The notes beneath the pieces are model-generated. The model made no database searches and had not been told where the DNA came from. It was given only the letters and a program-made list of their open reading frames with translations. A stretch of DNA of 64,000 nucleotides, from the NCBI GenBank assembly GCA_035771165.1, contig JAWNZC010000235.1, positions 608,501-672,500 on the forward strand. Direction: 5' to 3'. Of the stretch, positions 1 to 11,408 are shown in pieces. Origin of the DNA: Paragorgia papillata (lineage: Eukaryota; Cnidaria; Anthozoa; Scleralcyonacea; Coralliidae). The position numbers were made by a program, and so were the translations under genes. Position 1 is the stretch's first letter. Each line of letters begins with the position of its first letter.

Positions 1-45
1 AGTACCCCCGGACCCCTACAAATGCGGTTAATAATTGCCACTACT

Positions 46-90
46 GCCCCCCCCCCCCCCCCCCCCCCCCACCCCACACACACACACACT
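46..90. repeat. Poly-C and CA simple repeat
   Basis: A run of C's followed by CACACA. Confidence 0.9.
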
Positions 91-627
91 TTTTGACACC
101 TTGGTACGGCACTGTAAATTGTTTAGAATCCTGAACGACTTTGCCGCCCTTTTTTGGCGTTCAACCCCTGCCCTCGACATTTTTTGTTGCGCCCCTGTTA
201 ACATGTAAACAAACAGACAAACAAACGAACAAAGAAACAATATCGTTGGCAGTTTTTCTTTTTGAGTAAACAGAGGAGCATGGCAAGAGCATATTCACCA
301 AAAATTTCAAGATAATCGCGACGTATAATCTTCGGCCCAAAGAAGTTCATGGCTCATGAACTCTCAAAGTGCACCATGGATATTTAATTTCTGGAGAAAT
401 TCGGGCTCTCTGCACATGTATCAATGCCTTATGACGTACGCAAATGGACAACTATGCATACGAACATATACGTCATTTATTGCAGTTACCAAGAACCCTA
501 AATTTCTCAAAAAACGAACTAGCCGTAGCAAACTTTGAGAGTTGATAACTCGAGACTTATACGCTAGATTCTCTTGAAATCTTCAGTGGATGGTCCTGCC
601 ATATGCTCTTCTGTTAATTTAAAATAG
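91..627. other. No recognised feature
   Basis: Short open frames only. No family, exon or inverted repeat recognised. Confidence 0.5.
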
Positions 628-1390
628 GGTTTGTTTACATAGGAGGCGGGACGGGACGTTTGCCGGGACGGGACGTTTTTCATCCCGGGTTTACATGAGA
701 ATGTTTCTATCGGGACGATTTCACCCTGGAATACCCGGGACGTTCAACAAGCATCTCTAGTTCGTGTTGTACATGTTCGGTATTTCGCTTTTTTTAAGAA
801 AACTAAGCTATTTGGTCGGATAAACTGTACGTATATGTTGTAGCCATATGAATTATCTTTCTTCCAGTATATTTGAAGCTACTACAGTGGTTTATTTCTC
901 GAGAAAACATTCGGAGAAGACAGATTATAATACATACGGAAATACAATACAATAGGGGCCGCTATTATGATTTGGACATGTTCGGTATTTCGTTTTTTTG
1001 GGAAACTAAGCTATTTGGTGGGATAAACTGTATGTATGTTGTAGCAAGGTGAATTATCTTTCTGCCAATATATTTTATAACTTCTACAGTGGATTATTTC
1101 TTGAGAAAACGTTCGGAGTAGATGGACTAGGCAAACGACTAGGCACTCCTCTTCTCTGTGGAAGCCATTTTTCACAATATTGCATAATATCGTTCTGGCA
1201 AGCGGGACGGAGTGTTTAGATGAGAAAAATTGTCTTGGATTTGCCGGGACGGGATGAAAAACGTCCCGGCAAACATCTTTCCATATAAACTGAACGGGAT
1301 AAATAAGAGAGATATACATGCATGGTGAGATCCCGGCAAACGTCCCGTCCCGGCAAACGTCCCGTCCCGCCTCCCATGTAAACAGCCCCT
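628..1390. mobile_element. Harbinger-like MITE, CGGGACGGGACGTTT type
   Basis: Ends GGTTTGTTTACATAGG... and ...CCATGTAAACAGCCCC are inverted repeats of about 50 bp, rich in CGGGACGGGACGTTTGC motifs. TAG at 625-627 and 1391-1393 may be the 3-bp target duplication. Noncoding. Confidence 0.75.
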
Positions 1391-2064
1391 TAGCCACTTT
1401 AAGGTCTTTGTTAAGTTTGCAGGGTCATTTGCGGTAAAGCGCTCTCAACTCGTCAGAATTTATGTTACAAAAATCAAATAGATTTAATAATTTGTATAAT
1501 ACAATGCTGTCTTTGATTTTGCGCTAAACACAAACCAATAATACTGAGTTGTGAATTTTTTTACTTAAAACGAGTGGGCTTCACTCGGGGCGACTGAAGT
1601 AAAAAGCGTTTTATTTTGTTCAAAATCTTTTTTTGCAGTTTAATTCCGAGATAAATTTTAGGGCAAAACGGGGTCAGAGTTTTTTGATGTCGAGTTTTCC
1701 TAATTTTATTGACGACCAAAGTTGAAAATGTCGTTTTTCGACCAACATTCGGACAAAATAAGTCATAAAATCGAAACCAGGCAATAAATTAAAAAAAACA
1801 AACCGGCGACACCGTTTTGCTGGAAATTTATCTCGGAATCGAACTGCAAAAATTTTTTTTGAACAAAATAAAACGCTTTGTACTTGAGTTGCCCCAAGTA
1901 AAGCCGTCTGGTTTTATTTAAAAAATTCACAACTATTATCGCAAAATCAAATACAAGATTGTATTCTACAAATTAGTAGCTTTCTAACGATATATATTTT
2001 ATTTTTGTAGCATAAATTCTCACGAATTGAGAGCGCTTTACCGAAATTACCCTGCAAACTTTAA

Positions 2065-3049
2065 AGGGTATGGCAATAAAAATTAAGTTTGTCTCATTTG
2101 AAAGAACTCGTCAAATGGTATAAGAAGACCTTTTACAATTTTTCTCTATCTCTCTTGTGTTTTGAAATATTTCGGCCAAACACAGCGTGCTGTCCGCCAT
2201 CTTGTTGTAACATCGGGTCTAATTAACTAGGAAATTGGTGACGTCACATGCAAGAAGGGTAAACCTGATGAAACTACTCCGTGGGTGACCAAATTTCCAC
2301 GGAAGGCTTTTTAAATGTTGTGGGACAATTTAAAATGGAAATAGCGCAACAAAATCGAGTTTCTATCTCTTAATGTCATAAGGTTGGCAAGATAAAAATT
2401 TCACTTTACCCTGCTTATGTCACATGCATATCGAAAATAATTCCAAGATGGCGGACAGCACGCTGTCCTTGGTCGAAATATTTCCAAAACCAAAACAGAT
2501 ACGGAAAAATTGTAAAAGGTCTTCTTATACCATTTGACGATTTCTTTCAAAAGAGACAAACTTAAAGGGCAATCGCACTGAAAATTAAGTTTGTCTAATT
2601 TGAAAGAACTCGTAAAATTGTAATAGAACATCCTTTACAACTTTTTCGTATCTCCCTTCGTTTTCAAAATATTTCAATTTGTTTGATATGTAAATTAGAT
2701 GGTCTCTGACGTCAGGTGTGGGGTAAAATATTTTCACATGTAGCAAAACCAGTTATATCTAAGTTTGTTCAGCGAAATCACTTGAAACTGTGCACATAAA
2801 AACTCCTTGCGACGCTGAACATTTCATGTTAGATATGTAAGTGATTTTGCTCTGTATGAAAATATTTTACCCCACTCCTGACGTCGAGACCATCTCATTT
2901 ACATATCAAACAAATTGAAATATCTTGAAAACGCAGAAAGATACGAAAAAGTTGTAAAGGATCTTCTATTACAATTTTATGAGTTCTTTTAAATTGGACA
3001 AACTTAATTTTTAATGCCAATACCCTTTAATTTTTATTGCCAATACCCT
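2065..3049. mobile_element. TTAA MITE family A, copy 1 (interrupted by B)
   Basis: TTAA at 2061 and 3050. TIR AGGGTATTGGCAATAAAAAT (here with one base missing), continuing for about 70 bp. The internal part carries GGTGACGTCAC and CCGCCATCTTG. The right arm is split at its internal TTAA (2562-2565) by MITE B and resumes at 3031. Confidence 0.85.
2566..3026. mobile_element. TTAA MITE family B, copy 1
   Basis: Inserted between TTAA 2562-2565 and TTAA 3027-3030 inside the right TIR of MITE A. Inverted arms include GACGTCAGGTGTGGGGTAAA and TTTACCCCACTCCTGACGTC. Related to A at its tips. Confidence 0.85.
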
Positions 3050-3096
3050 TTAACGAAGACCTTACTGAGTAACATAAAAAGTGTTGGTTGCATCTA

Positions 3097-3650
3097 GTGC
3101 TGTGAGTAACTTCGTTACAAGTAACTAGTTACAGTAACTAGTTACATTTTTAAGTAACTGTAACTAGTTACTTTTTCTGAAGAAGTAACTGTAACTATAA
3201 CTAGTTACTTTTTGAAGAAGTAACTATAACTAGTTACTTTTTTAAAGAACTGTAACTAGTTACAATATTTGGTTCAAAAATGTGACTATAGTTACTGATA
3301 TTCAGTTGAGGATGTCATTCTTTCTTGATAAAAATGGTTTTGATATAATAAAGGTATATTATGTACACATTTGACTATTTCTGCTTAGTGACAACTATAT
3401 ATTTAGGCATTTAGCTGTAAAACATAATTATGGTACTGGCATCTAAAAACCAGTAATTTCTTTGTTGATTCTAGAAACACGGACAAAGGAATGTAACTTT
3501 GTAACTAGTTACAAAATTTTTGAAGTAACTTTGTAACTGTAACTAGTTACTTTATTTTCATTGTAACTTTTATCGGTAACTAGTTACTTTTCTAACGATG
3601 TAACTGTAACTGTCACTAGTTACAAAAATTATGTAACTTTTACAGCACTG
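3097..3650. mobile_element. hAT-like MITE built of TAACTAGTTAC motifs
   Basis: Ends TAGTGCTGTGAGTAAC... and ...GTAACTTTTACAGCACTG are inverted. The subterminal parts are many overlapping copies of the palindrome GTAACTAGTTAC. An imperfect flank duplication includes TGCATC. No coding capacity. Confidence 0.7.
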
Positions 3651-3900
3651 TGCATCATAGCTTTAGTAATTCACATGCATGTCAATAAGAGCAATACAAG
3701 AGCAATACAAAAGCGATACAAGAGCGATACAAGCAGCGTATATACAAGTACCTTAAGAACTTCTGAATCCCATAAGTTACTCCTGGCCGTAATTTCAACA
3801 TGTTCCTGATTCACACATCAGAGACAGCAGGCTTTAAAATATATAAACAGTATATTTGTCAGGAATATTAAAGCCCAGCATATAATTTTAAAAAGACCCA
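3651..3900. other. Short degenerate repeat, otherwise unrecognised
   Basis: Holds about four diverged copies of AAGAGCAATAC (3685-3732). Nothing else recognised. Confidence 0.5.
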
Positions 3901-3929
3901 TATTAAAAGAGACACGAGTTATTTCAATT

Positions 3930-4450
3930 TTTTTATTAAAACTAACGTTTCGTTGCTAATCCTGCAACATCTTCAGAGTGAATAATTATTTACAAGGTTA
4001 TCTCGACTTATATGCTAATCTATTTATAACAGGAAATGAGTAACTGAGAGAGTGGTAGAAGTGACAGTGAATAAATTATAGTGTGAGGTAACAGGTATGA
4101 TAGATTGTGTCAAAACAAGAAGATAAATATAAAGAAAAAAACAACAAACGTGTATATAAATCAAAATAAGGTTAAAGGAAGAGAACTGATTTTAGCGTTG
4201 AGTGAAGGGTTTAACTTATTAATAAGCAGACTTTCTCTAAGAAGGAGTTCAAAATTGGAAGAAGAAGAGCTTAGAATAGAAAAATCTGTTAAAGAAACAG
4301 GGTGGCCAGTTTTTTTGTGGTGTGCTAAAACACCAGACCAAGAACTCAAAGAAAGAGGCTTTCCCGTGTAAGCCGAAACTCCCATGTGTTCAGAAGCACG
4401 CGTGTGTAAATGGCGAGTGCATGGTTTCACCAACTGACTCACAGTCATGA
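3930..4450 (-). mobile_element. Penelope-like element, 3' fragment with GIY-YIG endonuclease C-terminus
   Basis: Minus-strand coding from about 4450 to the stop at 4161-4163 reads RHLHTRASEHMGVSAYTGKP, GVLAHHKKTGHPVSLTDFSI, LLLRESLLINKLNPSLN and ends SLPLTLF. This is the conserved end of the Penelope-like element GIY-YIG domain. The 5' side is truncated, with a frameshift near the GET motif. The downstream UTR contains CTGAAGATGTTGCAGGATTA and GCAACGAAACG (3940-3976), a motif type common in Penelope-like elements. Dead copy. Confidence 0.8.
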
Positions 4451-5300
4451 CACTTAAATTTATAAACTATACGCGTGATCTTAAAGCAAAAGGAATTTGA
4501 TTTAAACAATAAATTTGTTAGTTTAATAAGAAGCGTATAAGGTTACTGCTGTCGGGTACATTTCATAGGAAAAAACCCAACAATTATGTAGCGGCTCGTG
4601 TATTATATAACTGAAATAGGTAAACCTAGTTAAAAACCTCATTAGTAATTCTCATGAAAATTCAAAGCAATTAATATCTAATCAATATATATGTATAGTC
4701 GTAGATCGTAATAAGAGAATCGTCCTGATTTACATAAACTTTTCGTTTCATTTTCTCAATTAAAACACTTTGTATTTTTAAAGTAATCGATAAAAAATGA
4801 ACATTTCTATATGCATCGGTTTTTTAAGCACGGTATTCGGCAAGCGCGTATATCAGATGAAGATCAGCTAGCTGCTCATGTTTTATCGATTATCGTTGGA
4901 GAGCTTATATAACAGACTAGAATACTGTTCTAAAATATTTTTTTGGTTAAGTGAAGAGAAAAAAATCAACTTGCCTTTCTTGAACGTCACTTTAAGAAGC
5001 TAACCTCTTGCCGTCTTTTCGTACAAACCTCGCTCCTTCGTCGCTTGCTCACTAGTATACTGAAAGATCGGGGGCAGGATGATTTTGCCGTAAGGAATGA
5101 CGACAAAGCGCGGGGTCAAAAAGTTCTTAATTCTGACAGGCCAATATAACAAATATGACTGATATTGACCAGTTCAGAAGACGGCAGCCAATGAGATTCT
5201 ACTTAATAATTATGACAATCTGCTATTGTTGAAGTCAACAGAAACATGTATTGTCGGAACTTGAACTCGCGGCTTTGGGAATAGCGGTCGGCCAGTCTAC
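4451..5300. other. No recognised gene
   Basis: AT-rich sequence. A short segment at about 5010-5055 (CGTACAAACCTCGCTCCTTCG) recurs in inverse form near 54650. Nothing else recognised. Confidence 0.4.
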
Positions 5301-5402
5301 TTAACACTTTGAAGTCTGAAGACGATTTAATAGTATTTTATTCTGGCTAACGCCAGACGATTTTATTCAGCACAGGGAGAGGTCCAGGCATCAAAGTGTT
5401 AA
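5301..5402. mobile_element. TTAA hairpin MITE family E, copy 1
   Basis: Flanked by TTAA; ends CACTTTGA and TCAAAGTG. Core TTCTGGCTAACGCCAGACGA forms a short hairpin. Five copies in the window. Confidence 0.85.
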
Positions 5403-6110
5403 GCCTGGTTCTCACATGTTCCGGGATTGGGATTGTTACGACAAGTGTGAACATAGTTGAAGTAACATCCCAGACAGTCGCAAAAATCGGAATAATTTTT
5501 ATTTGAAAAACGCATCCCAGACGGTCGCCGACGATCTGGGAGTCTTACGACTAGTTACGACATGTGTCAACACTGAAATAACTCGTCTGGGCATAGTCAA
5601 TCGAGATATGGTCGGGTAACTCAGCTAAAGTCTTTGGTCTATCCTTTTGTTCGCCTTTATGCATTTTTATGCACGGTGCACGGTCACTGAACACATTGTA
5701 CGTATTTTAGTATAATGAACGAATTATCCAATAGCAACGGTTCAGTTCAATCACTCAACCGTGCTATTTAAATATTAATAAACCTAAAACAAAGGATGTG
5801 CACGGTTTAAGGTACGGTTCAACATAAAATCCCAGCTCATTATAGGCGCTTTGAAGTTTGCCGAGTTTCCAGACCATATCTCGATTGACTATGGTCTGGG
5901 ACGATCGGGGACAAGAAAAATCCCCAATTGTTACGATAAGTCACAACGTGGAACAGTGTGAACTGTGAACAGCTCGACAGTGTTTACGTGGCTGTCGTAA
6001 GAATCAAAGGCCTTTGCCAAGGCCTTGTTGTCGTAAGAATCGCCGACGATCGGGGATATAGAACTGTCCCCGATTCATACGATTCTAATTACAAGTGACA
6101 AATATAGGCT
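5403..6110. mobile_element. Foldback MITE with ACGATCGGGGA motifs, interrupted
   Basis: Iterated segments such as CCCAGACGGTCGCCGACGAT, GTTACGACAAGTGTGAAC and GCCGACGATCGGGGATATAG occur in both orientations. Outer limits are approximate. Interrupted by the 5592-5893 element. Confidence 0.6.
5592..5893. mobile_element. MITE family M (7-bp TSD), copy 1
   Basis: TIR CATAGTCAATCGAGATATGG; perfect 7-bp duplication GTCTGGG at 5585-5591 and 5894-5900. Noncoding, 302 bp. Confidence 0.85.
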
Positions 6111-6114
6111 TTAT

Positions 6115-6660
6115 ATAAGAAATGGTTCATGGTTTGGCGTGCTCCATCGAGTTTTATACAATAACGTGGCTTATATATATATGCATGTGCACATTTTCTT
6201 TTCATTTTTTTCCATTTTTCCCCAATTAGCTGTAATATATAGCTAAATACATTGACACTTAAATAAAGTTATTCATTCAAAGTTATTCATAACATTGGTT
6301 CTCTGTTTCGGCAGTATATCTAACCTTACTATATTTCAAGATAATTATATATGCCCAATAGAGTAAATGCAGTCAAACCGTTTGCATTTCACTAGCCGCC
6401 GAGAGTATAACCGAACAGGCATCGACAAAATGGAATCTATTTGTTTTACACAATAAAGAATAGAAAAACTGCATTTCAAAAAGATTTACTGAATTTTCCT
6501 GGGGAATTTTCGGGGCATTGAAAAAGATGAACGCGACGTGATTTATGATCTATACAAATCAAGCAACTTCATTGGCTCGTGATATTGCAGTGAGATCCGT
6601 GATTGGTTTGCAGAAATCAGACCACGTACGCGTTAGTGACGTATTTGTGTTCTGTGCTCT
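6115..6660. other. No recognised feature
   Basis: AT-rich, no open frame of note and no repeat family recognised. Confidence 0.4.
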
Positions 6661-6673
6661 AATATATATGACG

Positions 6674-6785
6674 GTCAAGAACGTAGGAATCTAACGTTTC
6701 GAGCGAAGGCCCTTCGTCAGAGAGAAACGTGACGTTTCTCTCTGACGAAGGGCCCTCGCTCGAAACGCTAGATTCCTACGTTCTC
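6674..6785. repeat. Near-perfect palindrome with CTGACGAAGGGCC...CGAAACG motif
   Basis: GAACGTAGGAATCTAACGTT and its inverse frame two copies of the CTGACGA...GAAAC motif, head to head around TGACGTTTC. The motif resembles the UTR motif of Penelope-like elements and superficially the hammerhead core. Confidence 0.75.
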
Positions 6786-6834
6786 TGTTTTGGCAGTACA
6801 TCTAACCTTACTATATATATTTCGATTGTTGTTT

Positions 6835-7605
6835 CATGCCTACGCAGCACACTACTTTTATTTCACTATAATTCACTTGGTCAACCACGCTTCTATTATT
6901 GTATACAGTGCTGTGTGGGATAGCTGTGGCAAAGGCCTTGCTGAGAAACTACAAAGATTACAAAATCGAGCTACAAGATCAGCTCGTCTATTTGATGTCT
7001 TGGGTTGGAAAAAGTTAAGCAACCAGCTTACCAGCAGCTCATAAATAAAGCAATACTGATGTGCAGAAGTTTGCATGCACCAGTGCCAGCCTATACTTGA
7101 GCTTAAAATTTATACATCGCAGCATAGTCAATCGAGATATGGTCCGGAAACTCGGCAAACTTCAACGCGCTTATATAATCAGCTGTGATTTTATGTTGAA
7201 GCGTACCTTACACCGTGCACATCCTTTGTTTTAGGTTTATTAATATTTAAATAGCACGGTTGAGTGATTGAACTGAACTGAAACGTTGCTATTGTTCATT
7301 ATACTAAAATACAATGTGTTCAGTGACCGTGCACAAAAATGCATGAAGGCGAACAAAAAGATAGACCAAAGACTTTAGCTGCGTTTCCAGACCATATCTC
7401 GATTGAGTATGATCGCAGCGAGATTACAACTTATAATTTACGAAATACGCAAATAAGTCTAGCAGTGCCTCAACCACCAACCAATTATAGTAAGCTTTGT
7501 TTCAGCTATAGTGTTGCCACACTGTGGAGTAGCCTACCTAATCATATTATTAGCGAGGTTCAGATCACACTTCTATACTGTTATACCGTAAATGTGATTA
7601 AGCTG
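6835..7605 (+). pseudogene. CR1/L2-like non-LTR reverse transcriptase C-terminus, broken
   Basis: Contains SAVWDSCGKGLAEKLQRLQN, LFDVLGWKKLSNQ, then after the insertion at 7123-7411 SEITTYNLRNTQISLAVPQP and ATLWSSLPNHI, the typical RT tail of CR1/L2-type elements. Frameshifts are present. 5' truncated. Confidence 0.85.
7123..7411. mobile_element. MITE family M, copy 2
   Basis: Same TIR as copy 1 but in opposite internal orientation. Perfect 7-bp duplication ATCGCAG at 7116-7122 and 7412-7418. It interrupts the RT remnant between FIHR and SEITT. Confidence 0.88.
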
Positions 7606-9555
7606 GTGTAATGTTCGTTTTTTCGTCCTGTAGTCGTAGTTGGTTTTAATCCTGGTATCGTAAAACGCTTTCTTTTTGCACTATAGGTTTGAGACCTGCG
7701 ACCATTACTGAACGTAAAAACAATATTTGACAAGCTTAATTATATTTACGGAAGCGGTAGCGGTAGAGGACGTGTGATCTGAACCTCGCTATTAAGCAAT
7801 CAACTTCTCTACTGCTTTCAAAGCCAATATTCGCAGCCATAACTTCCCAATGAATGGGTTAGTTAATTACACGGCATCCTTGAAAAGCAGACTTTTTTCT
7901 TTATTTCTTTTTTACTCATCGCATATTTGTATTTAGGTAACCTTAGTTACTTAATATTGTAATTCTGTAGTATGTCGTTAGATTTCTATACTTGTATAAC
8001 TTTTTAACTCTAAAGGAAAGTCCGTGATTAAATAAAGCTTTATCATCGATTATGAAAATAAACGGAAGAATGTGGTTATACGCGTTCACACGAATCTGTT
8101 TGAATTTCACAACGGTTTCGATATAGTGTTCACATGATTCCGAAACCTTTTGAAGTACATCATGCCGTATTAGCGAGCTGTGCACTGTTCAAATATCCAT
8201 GTCTCATCAAAAGTAAATGGAAACGAGTAGCAATTCAAAGGATATTATCCTGCCAAAGTGTATATCTTTATAATTGTAATCTTTCTGTTAAGACCTTGCC
8301 TTATTGACTTAAGCTTCTCCGATTTCTACAGGCTAGTCATTGGTTTAACAAAGTTATAATTGTCAAAAACAACAGTGCAAATCTTAGCAGACGTTTTCTA
8401 AAGACGAGAAGACAAAGGAAGTTTGCTATATCTCTGAAACAAACGCCAGCCGCTAGGTTATAATAACAGTTTTTAGTACGCATCTTACATACGTCTAGGA
8501 GATTGGAGATGGAGATTTGGAAATTGGATACTAAAGGTGCTGGATCTTGCGTTCACACGCCACTGCCAAGGGTTCTGTTTTCATCTTGGTTCGTTTAGAA
8601 ATCGTTTTCAAATCGCTCCGGTTAGAGTGACGTTTTCATTCGATCGCGGTAGAGCTACGTACACTAAAAGATGACGTGCGATTTTCGGAACGGGTTGGTC
8701 CGCGATCTCGATAACCGTACGCTGATGTGCACTCGATCAAATCTATGTTTACATGTTTTATTGAGTCGATCAAACTGATGTTTAAATATGTTATTGAATT
8801 GTACTGAAAAATGTCACTCAAATGCTGTAAATCGAAGAACGAAGAACATTGATGAACATGAACTTTGAAATGACAGGTAAACATGCTGTTGTTGTGATAT
8901 TAATACCCGAAGAGACTCAACATATGAACGCTGTATGGAAATACGTTACATGTATTAAGGTAACTGTAACATTTTTGATAAGCTTTATTCCCTGTATTGT
9001 TTATTGCGATGTCATACAAAGTAAAGTCGATGCTATTCAACAGTTTATTGTTTCATAGCTAGAGCTAGCGGACGTCTTGTTCAATTTTGATCCGGTACCG
9101 TGTGAACGCAACGGCGTTTTGAAAGTATTTAGCGCCGTTTTCAACTCGCTCCGGACTCCTGTAAATAGGGTTTAACATATATACAAACACAAGTTAGCAA
9201 ATACACATAGTTATGACAATGTGCGTGTTTATAATACAAACCTGTAAAATCTAATAGCGACTTCCAGCCTTCGGTTTGAAATGTAAGCTACTTGTTTGCT
9301 ATTCTAATATTTACAAGAAAACACTGGTACATGTGTACGCTCGTACATATATAAGAAAGCTATCTAGTTGAACGTTTAAAACATATTTTGTAAAACGGTC
9401 ACTTACCTTTTATGATTTGATGAATAATAATAATAGAGAAAATCCTAGTCTACTTTCACCGGTATACAAAATACTGGGCGCGGTGATTTATAAAACAACA
9501 GGTTGTTTTCTGGTAGATTTTGAAATAACATAAACATGTACAATCATGGTTACAT
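7606..9555. other. No gene recognised; possible decayed element at about 8545-9150
   Basis: TTGCGTTCACACG near 8548 and CGTGTGAACGCAA near 9100 are inverted and could be TIRs. Short open frames only; no domain recognised. Confidence 0.4.
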
Positions 9556-9558
9556 TAA

Positions 9559-10377
9559 AATGCCTATGACATGAAAATTAGGTTTATCTTATACTTGAAA
9601 GAACACTTAAAATAGCAAAGTAACATCTTTTGCAGTTTTTCGTTACCTTACTTCGGGCCTGGCCAAACGCTTTCAACATTTCATTCAACATCGTTCAACA
9701 TTGTTGAATTCAACATGCATTTGGCCACCCCTGTTGAATGATGTTGAACGTTGTTGAATGGTGTTGAACGAAATTTGAACATGTTCAAATTTTCGTTCAA
9801 CACGCGTTCAACATTTCTATTGTTCTCAAAATGTTGAAAGGTGTTTAACGCATTTGGCCACATTTCATTCAACTTTGTTGAACAGAGACATGCGCCATAC
9901 GGGATATTGTCGATTCAAGCTTTTGTGATAGCCCGCGTTCAATTAATTGTCATTCATGAATGTTGAACGATGTTGAATTCATTTGGCTACTCGTCCTTTC
10001 AACATTATTCAACATCGTTCAACAATGTTGAATGCGATGTTTAAAGCGTTTGGCCAGGCCTTAAGTGACCTATAAGAGTAGGTTATGTATCGATCTTTGC
10101 TATTATCAAATCAAATTTAATTTGAAGGAAGCGTGTGCGTGTGTTCCGTCCACAACACTAAACGTGTCGAATTTCAAATGATTTCGTTTGAAAAGAGAAA
10201 TGATTATCTGATAAATGATTATGTACGTGTATATACGTCACATGTGACTATACATTTACATATGTCAAACTGAAATATCTCAAGAACGAAGCAAGGAAAC
10301 TGCAAAAGATGTTACTTTGTCATTTTTGGTGTTCTTTCAAGTAAACCAAACTCAACTTTTGTGTCATAATATGCACT
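9559..10377. mobile_element. TTAA MITE family C, interrupted
   Basis: TTAA at 9555-9558 and 10378-10381. TIR AATGCCTATGACATGAAAAT against TTTGTGTCATAATATGCACT. Arms share AAAGTAACATCTTTTGCAG and its inverse. Interrupted by the 9651-10065 element. A partial relative lies at 17258-17405. Confidence 0.8.
9651..10065. mobile_element. MITE of iterated TTCAACA/TGTTGAA motifs, nested in family C
   Basis: TIR GGCCTGGCCAAACGC / GCGTTTGGCCAGGCC. The interior is nearly all GTTGAACGATGTTGAAT-like words in both orientations. Target duplication not resolved. Confidence 0.75.
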
Positions 10378-10453
10378 TTAAGTGTAACTGTTCTTCGAGC
10401 TATTTTTATAAATACAAGACGCATGGGTCAGGCGTTCACTCGGGATAATTTAA

Positions 10454-10964
10454 AGTGCTTATATCACTTGTGGGGTTTTAACGTATTTGAATAGAGCAAA
10501 AAAAGTTAGTTAATAAGTTATTTTGCCGTTTTTGATTTACTTTAATAGTTTCTGAGATATAAGCTTTTAAACATGCCAAATTCGACTTTTCGCCAAAAAT
10601 TTCCGTCGTTCATTTTTAAGCACGGGGGCCTGGGACTCAGGAACCTAAGCCGACCGTCTTCTTAGTTGGAACTCTCGTGCGTACTGGAAAACGGGTGTGA
10701 GCTTGACATTTCCATTTTTCAGTGAAATATATGTGTTTTTTGTGAATGAATAAGCCGAAACGTAGTTGTTTCGGATTGACTCGTTCCTGAGTCCCAGGTC
10801 CCCAAGGTGTTAAAATGAACGACGGAAATTTTTGAGAATTGGCATGTCCAGAAGCCAATATGTCAGGAACTATTTGACTAAATCAAAAACGGCAAAATAA
10901 CTTATTAACTGATTTTTTCTGCTCTATTTAAATACGTTAAAACCCCACAAGTGATATAAGCACT
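10454..10964. mobile_element. TTAA foldback MITE family H
   Basis: TTAA at 10450-10453 and 10965-10968. TIR AGTGCTTATATCACTTGTGG, with arms pairing over about 200 bp. Confidence 0.85.
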
Positions 10965-10969
10965 TTAAG

Positions 10970-11289
10970 ATCTGCGACGCGGCTAGCTCGACGACGAGGG
11001 CTTAAAAAGGTTAAAAAGCAATGCATTTAAAAAAATAAAGGTAAATTATAACTGCCGTATTTCATGTTTAAGCTTGTTTAATGACTTTCAAGACGCTCCA
11101 GTTCTTGCTAAAACGGCGGCCAGCCGTAGTGTCTGAGCTGAAGTCAACGTTAAGAAACAGCTCGGACTTCTCTGCGTGTTCGCGTCGTTCTGAAGACGTA
11201 AAAATGCTGAGAGTGGCGTTGTTCACAGAACGAGGATGGTATTGATATATACTCTTGGGATTACAAATTATTCGTTCTCTTTGTTTTCA
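10970..11289. other. No recognised feature
   Basis: Nothing recognised beyond an unassigned CGGCGGCCAGCCG stretch near 11115. Confidence 0.4.
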
Positions 11290-11293
11290 TTAA

Positions 11294-11404
11294 AGGCGTA
11301 TTGGCACTAAAAATTAAATTTGTCCCATTTGAAAGAACTCGTCAAATATGGTATAAGAAGAGTTCTTTCAAATGAGATAAACTTAATTTTTATTGCCAAT
11401 ACCT
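11294..11404. mobile_element. TTAA MITE family A, minimal copy
   Basis: 111 bp, nothing but the two TIRs of family A (AGGCGTATTGGCACTAAAAA and its inverse) around GTATAAGAAGAG, flanked by TTAA. An internal-deletion derivative. Confidence 0.85.
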
Positions 11405-11408
11405 TTAA

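Larger units (their letters stand above)
1403..3061. mobile_element. Foldback MITE family F, with MITE A and MITE B nested inside
   Basis: Left arm starts GGTCTTTGTTAAGTTTGCAG after TTAA (1399-1402). The right arm reads ACCCTGCAAACT-[insert]-CGAAGACC. The arms pair over several hundred bp (for example GAGAGCGCTTTACC against GGTAAAGCGCTCTC). The right terminal TTAA is occupied by MITE A (2065-3049). Final duplication decayed to TTAC at 3062. Confidence 0.8.

Noticed and set aside
6674..6785. LTR ends of a retrovirus-like element
   Set aside because: The repeats are inverted and only about 50 bp each, with no TG...CA ends or gag-pol sequence.
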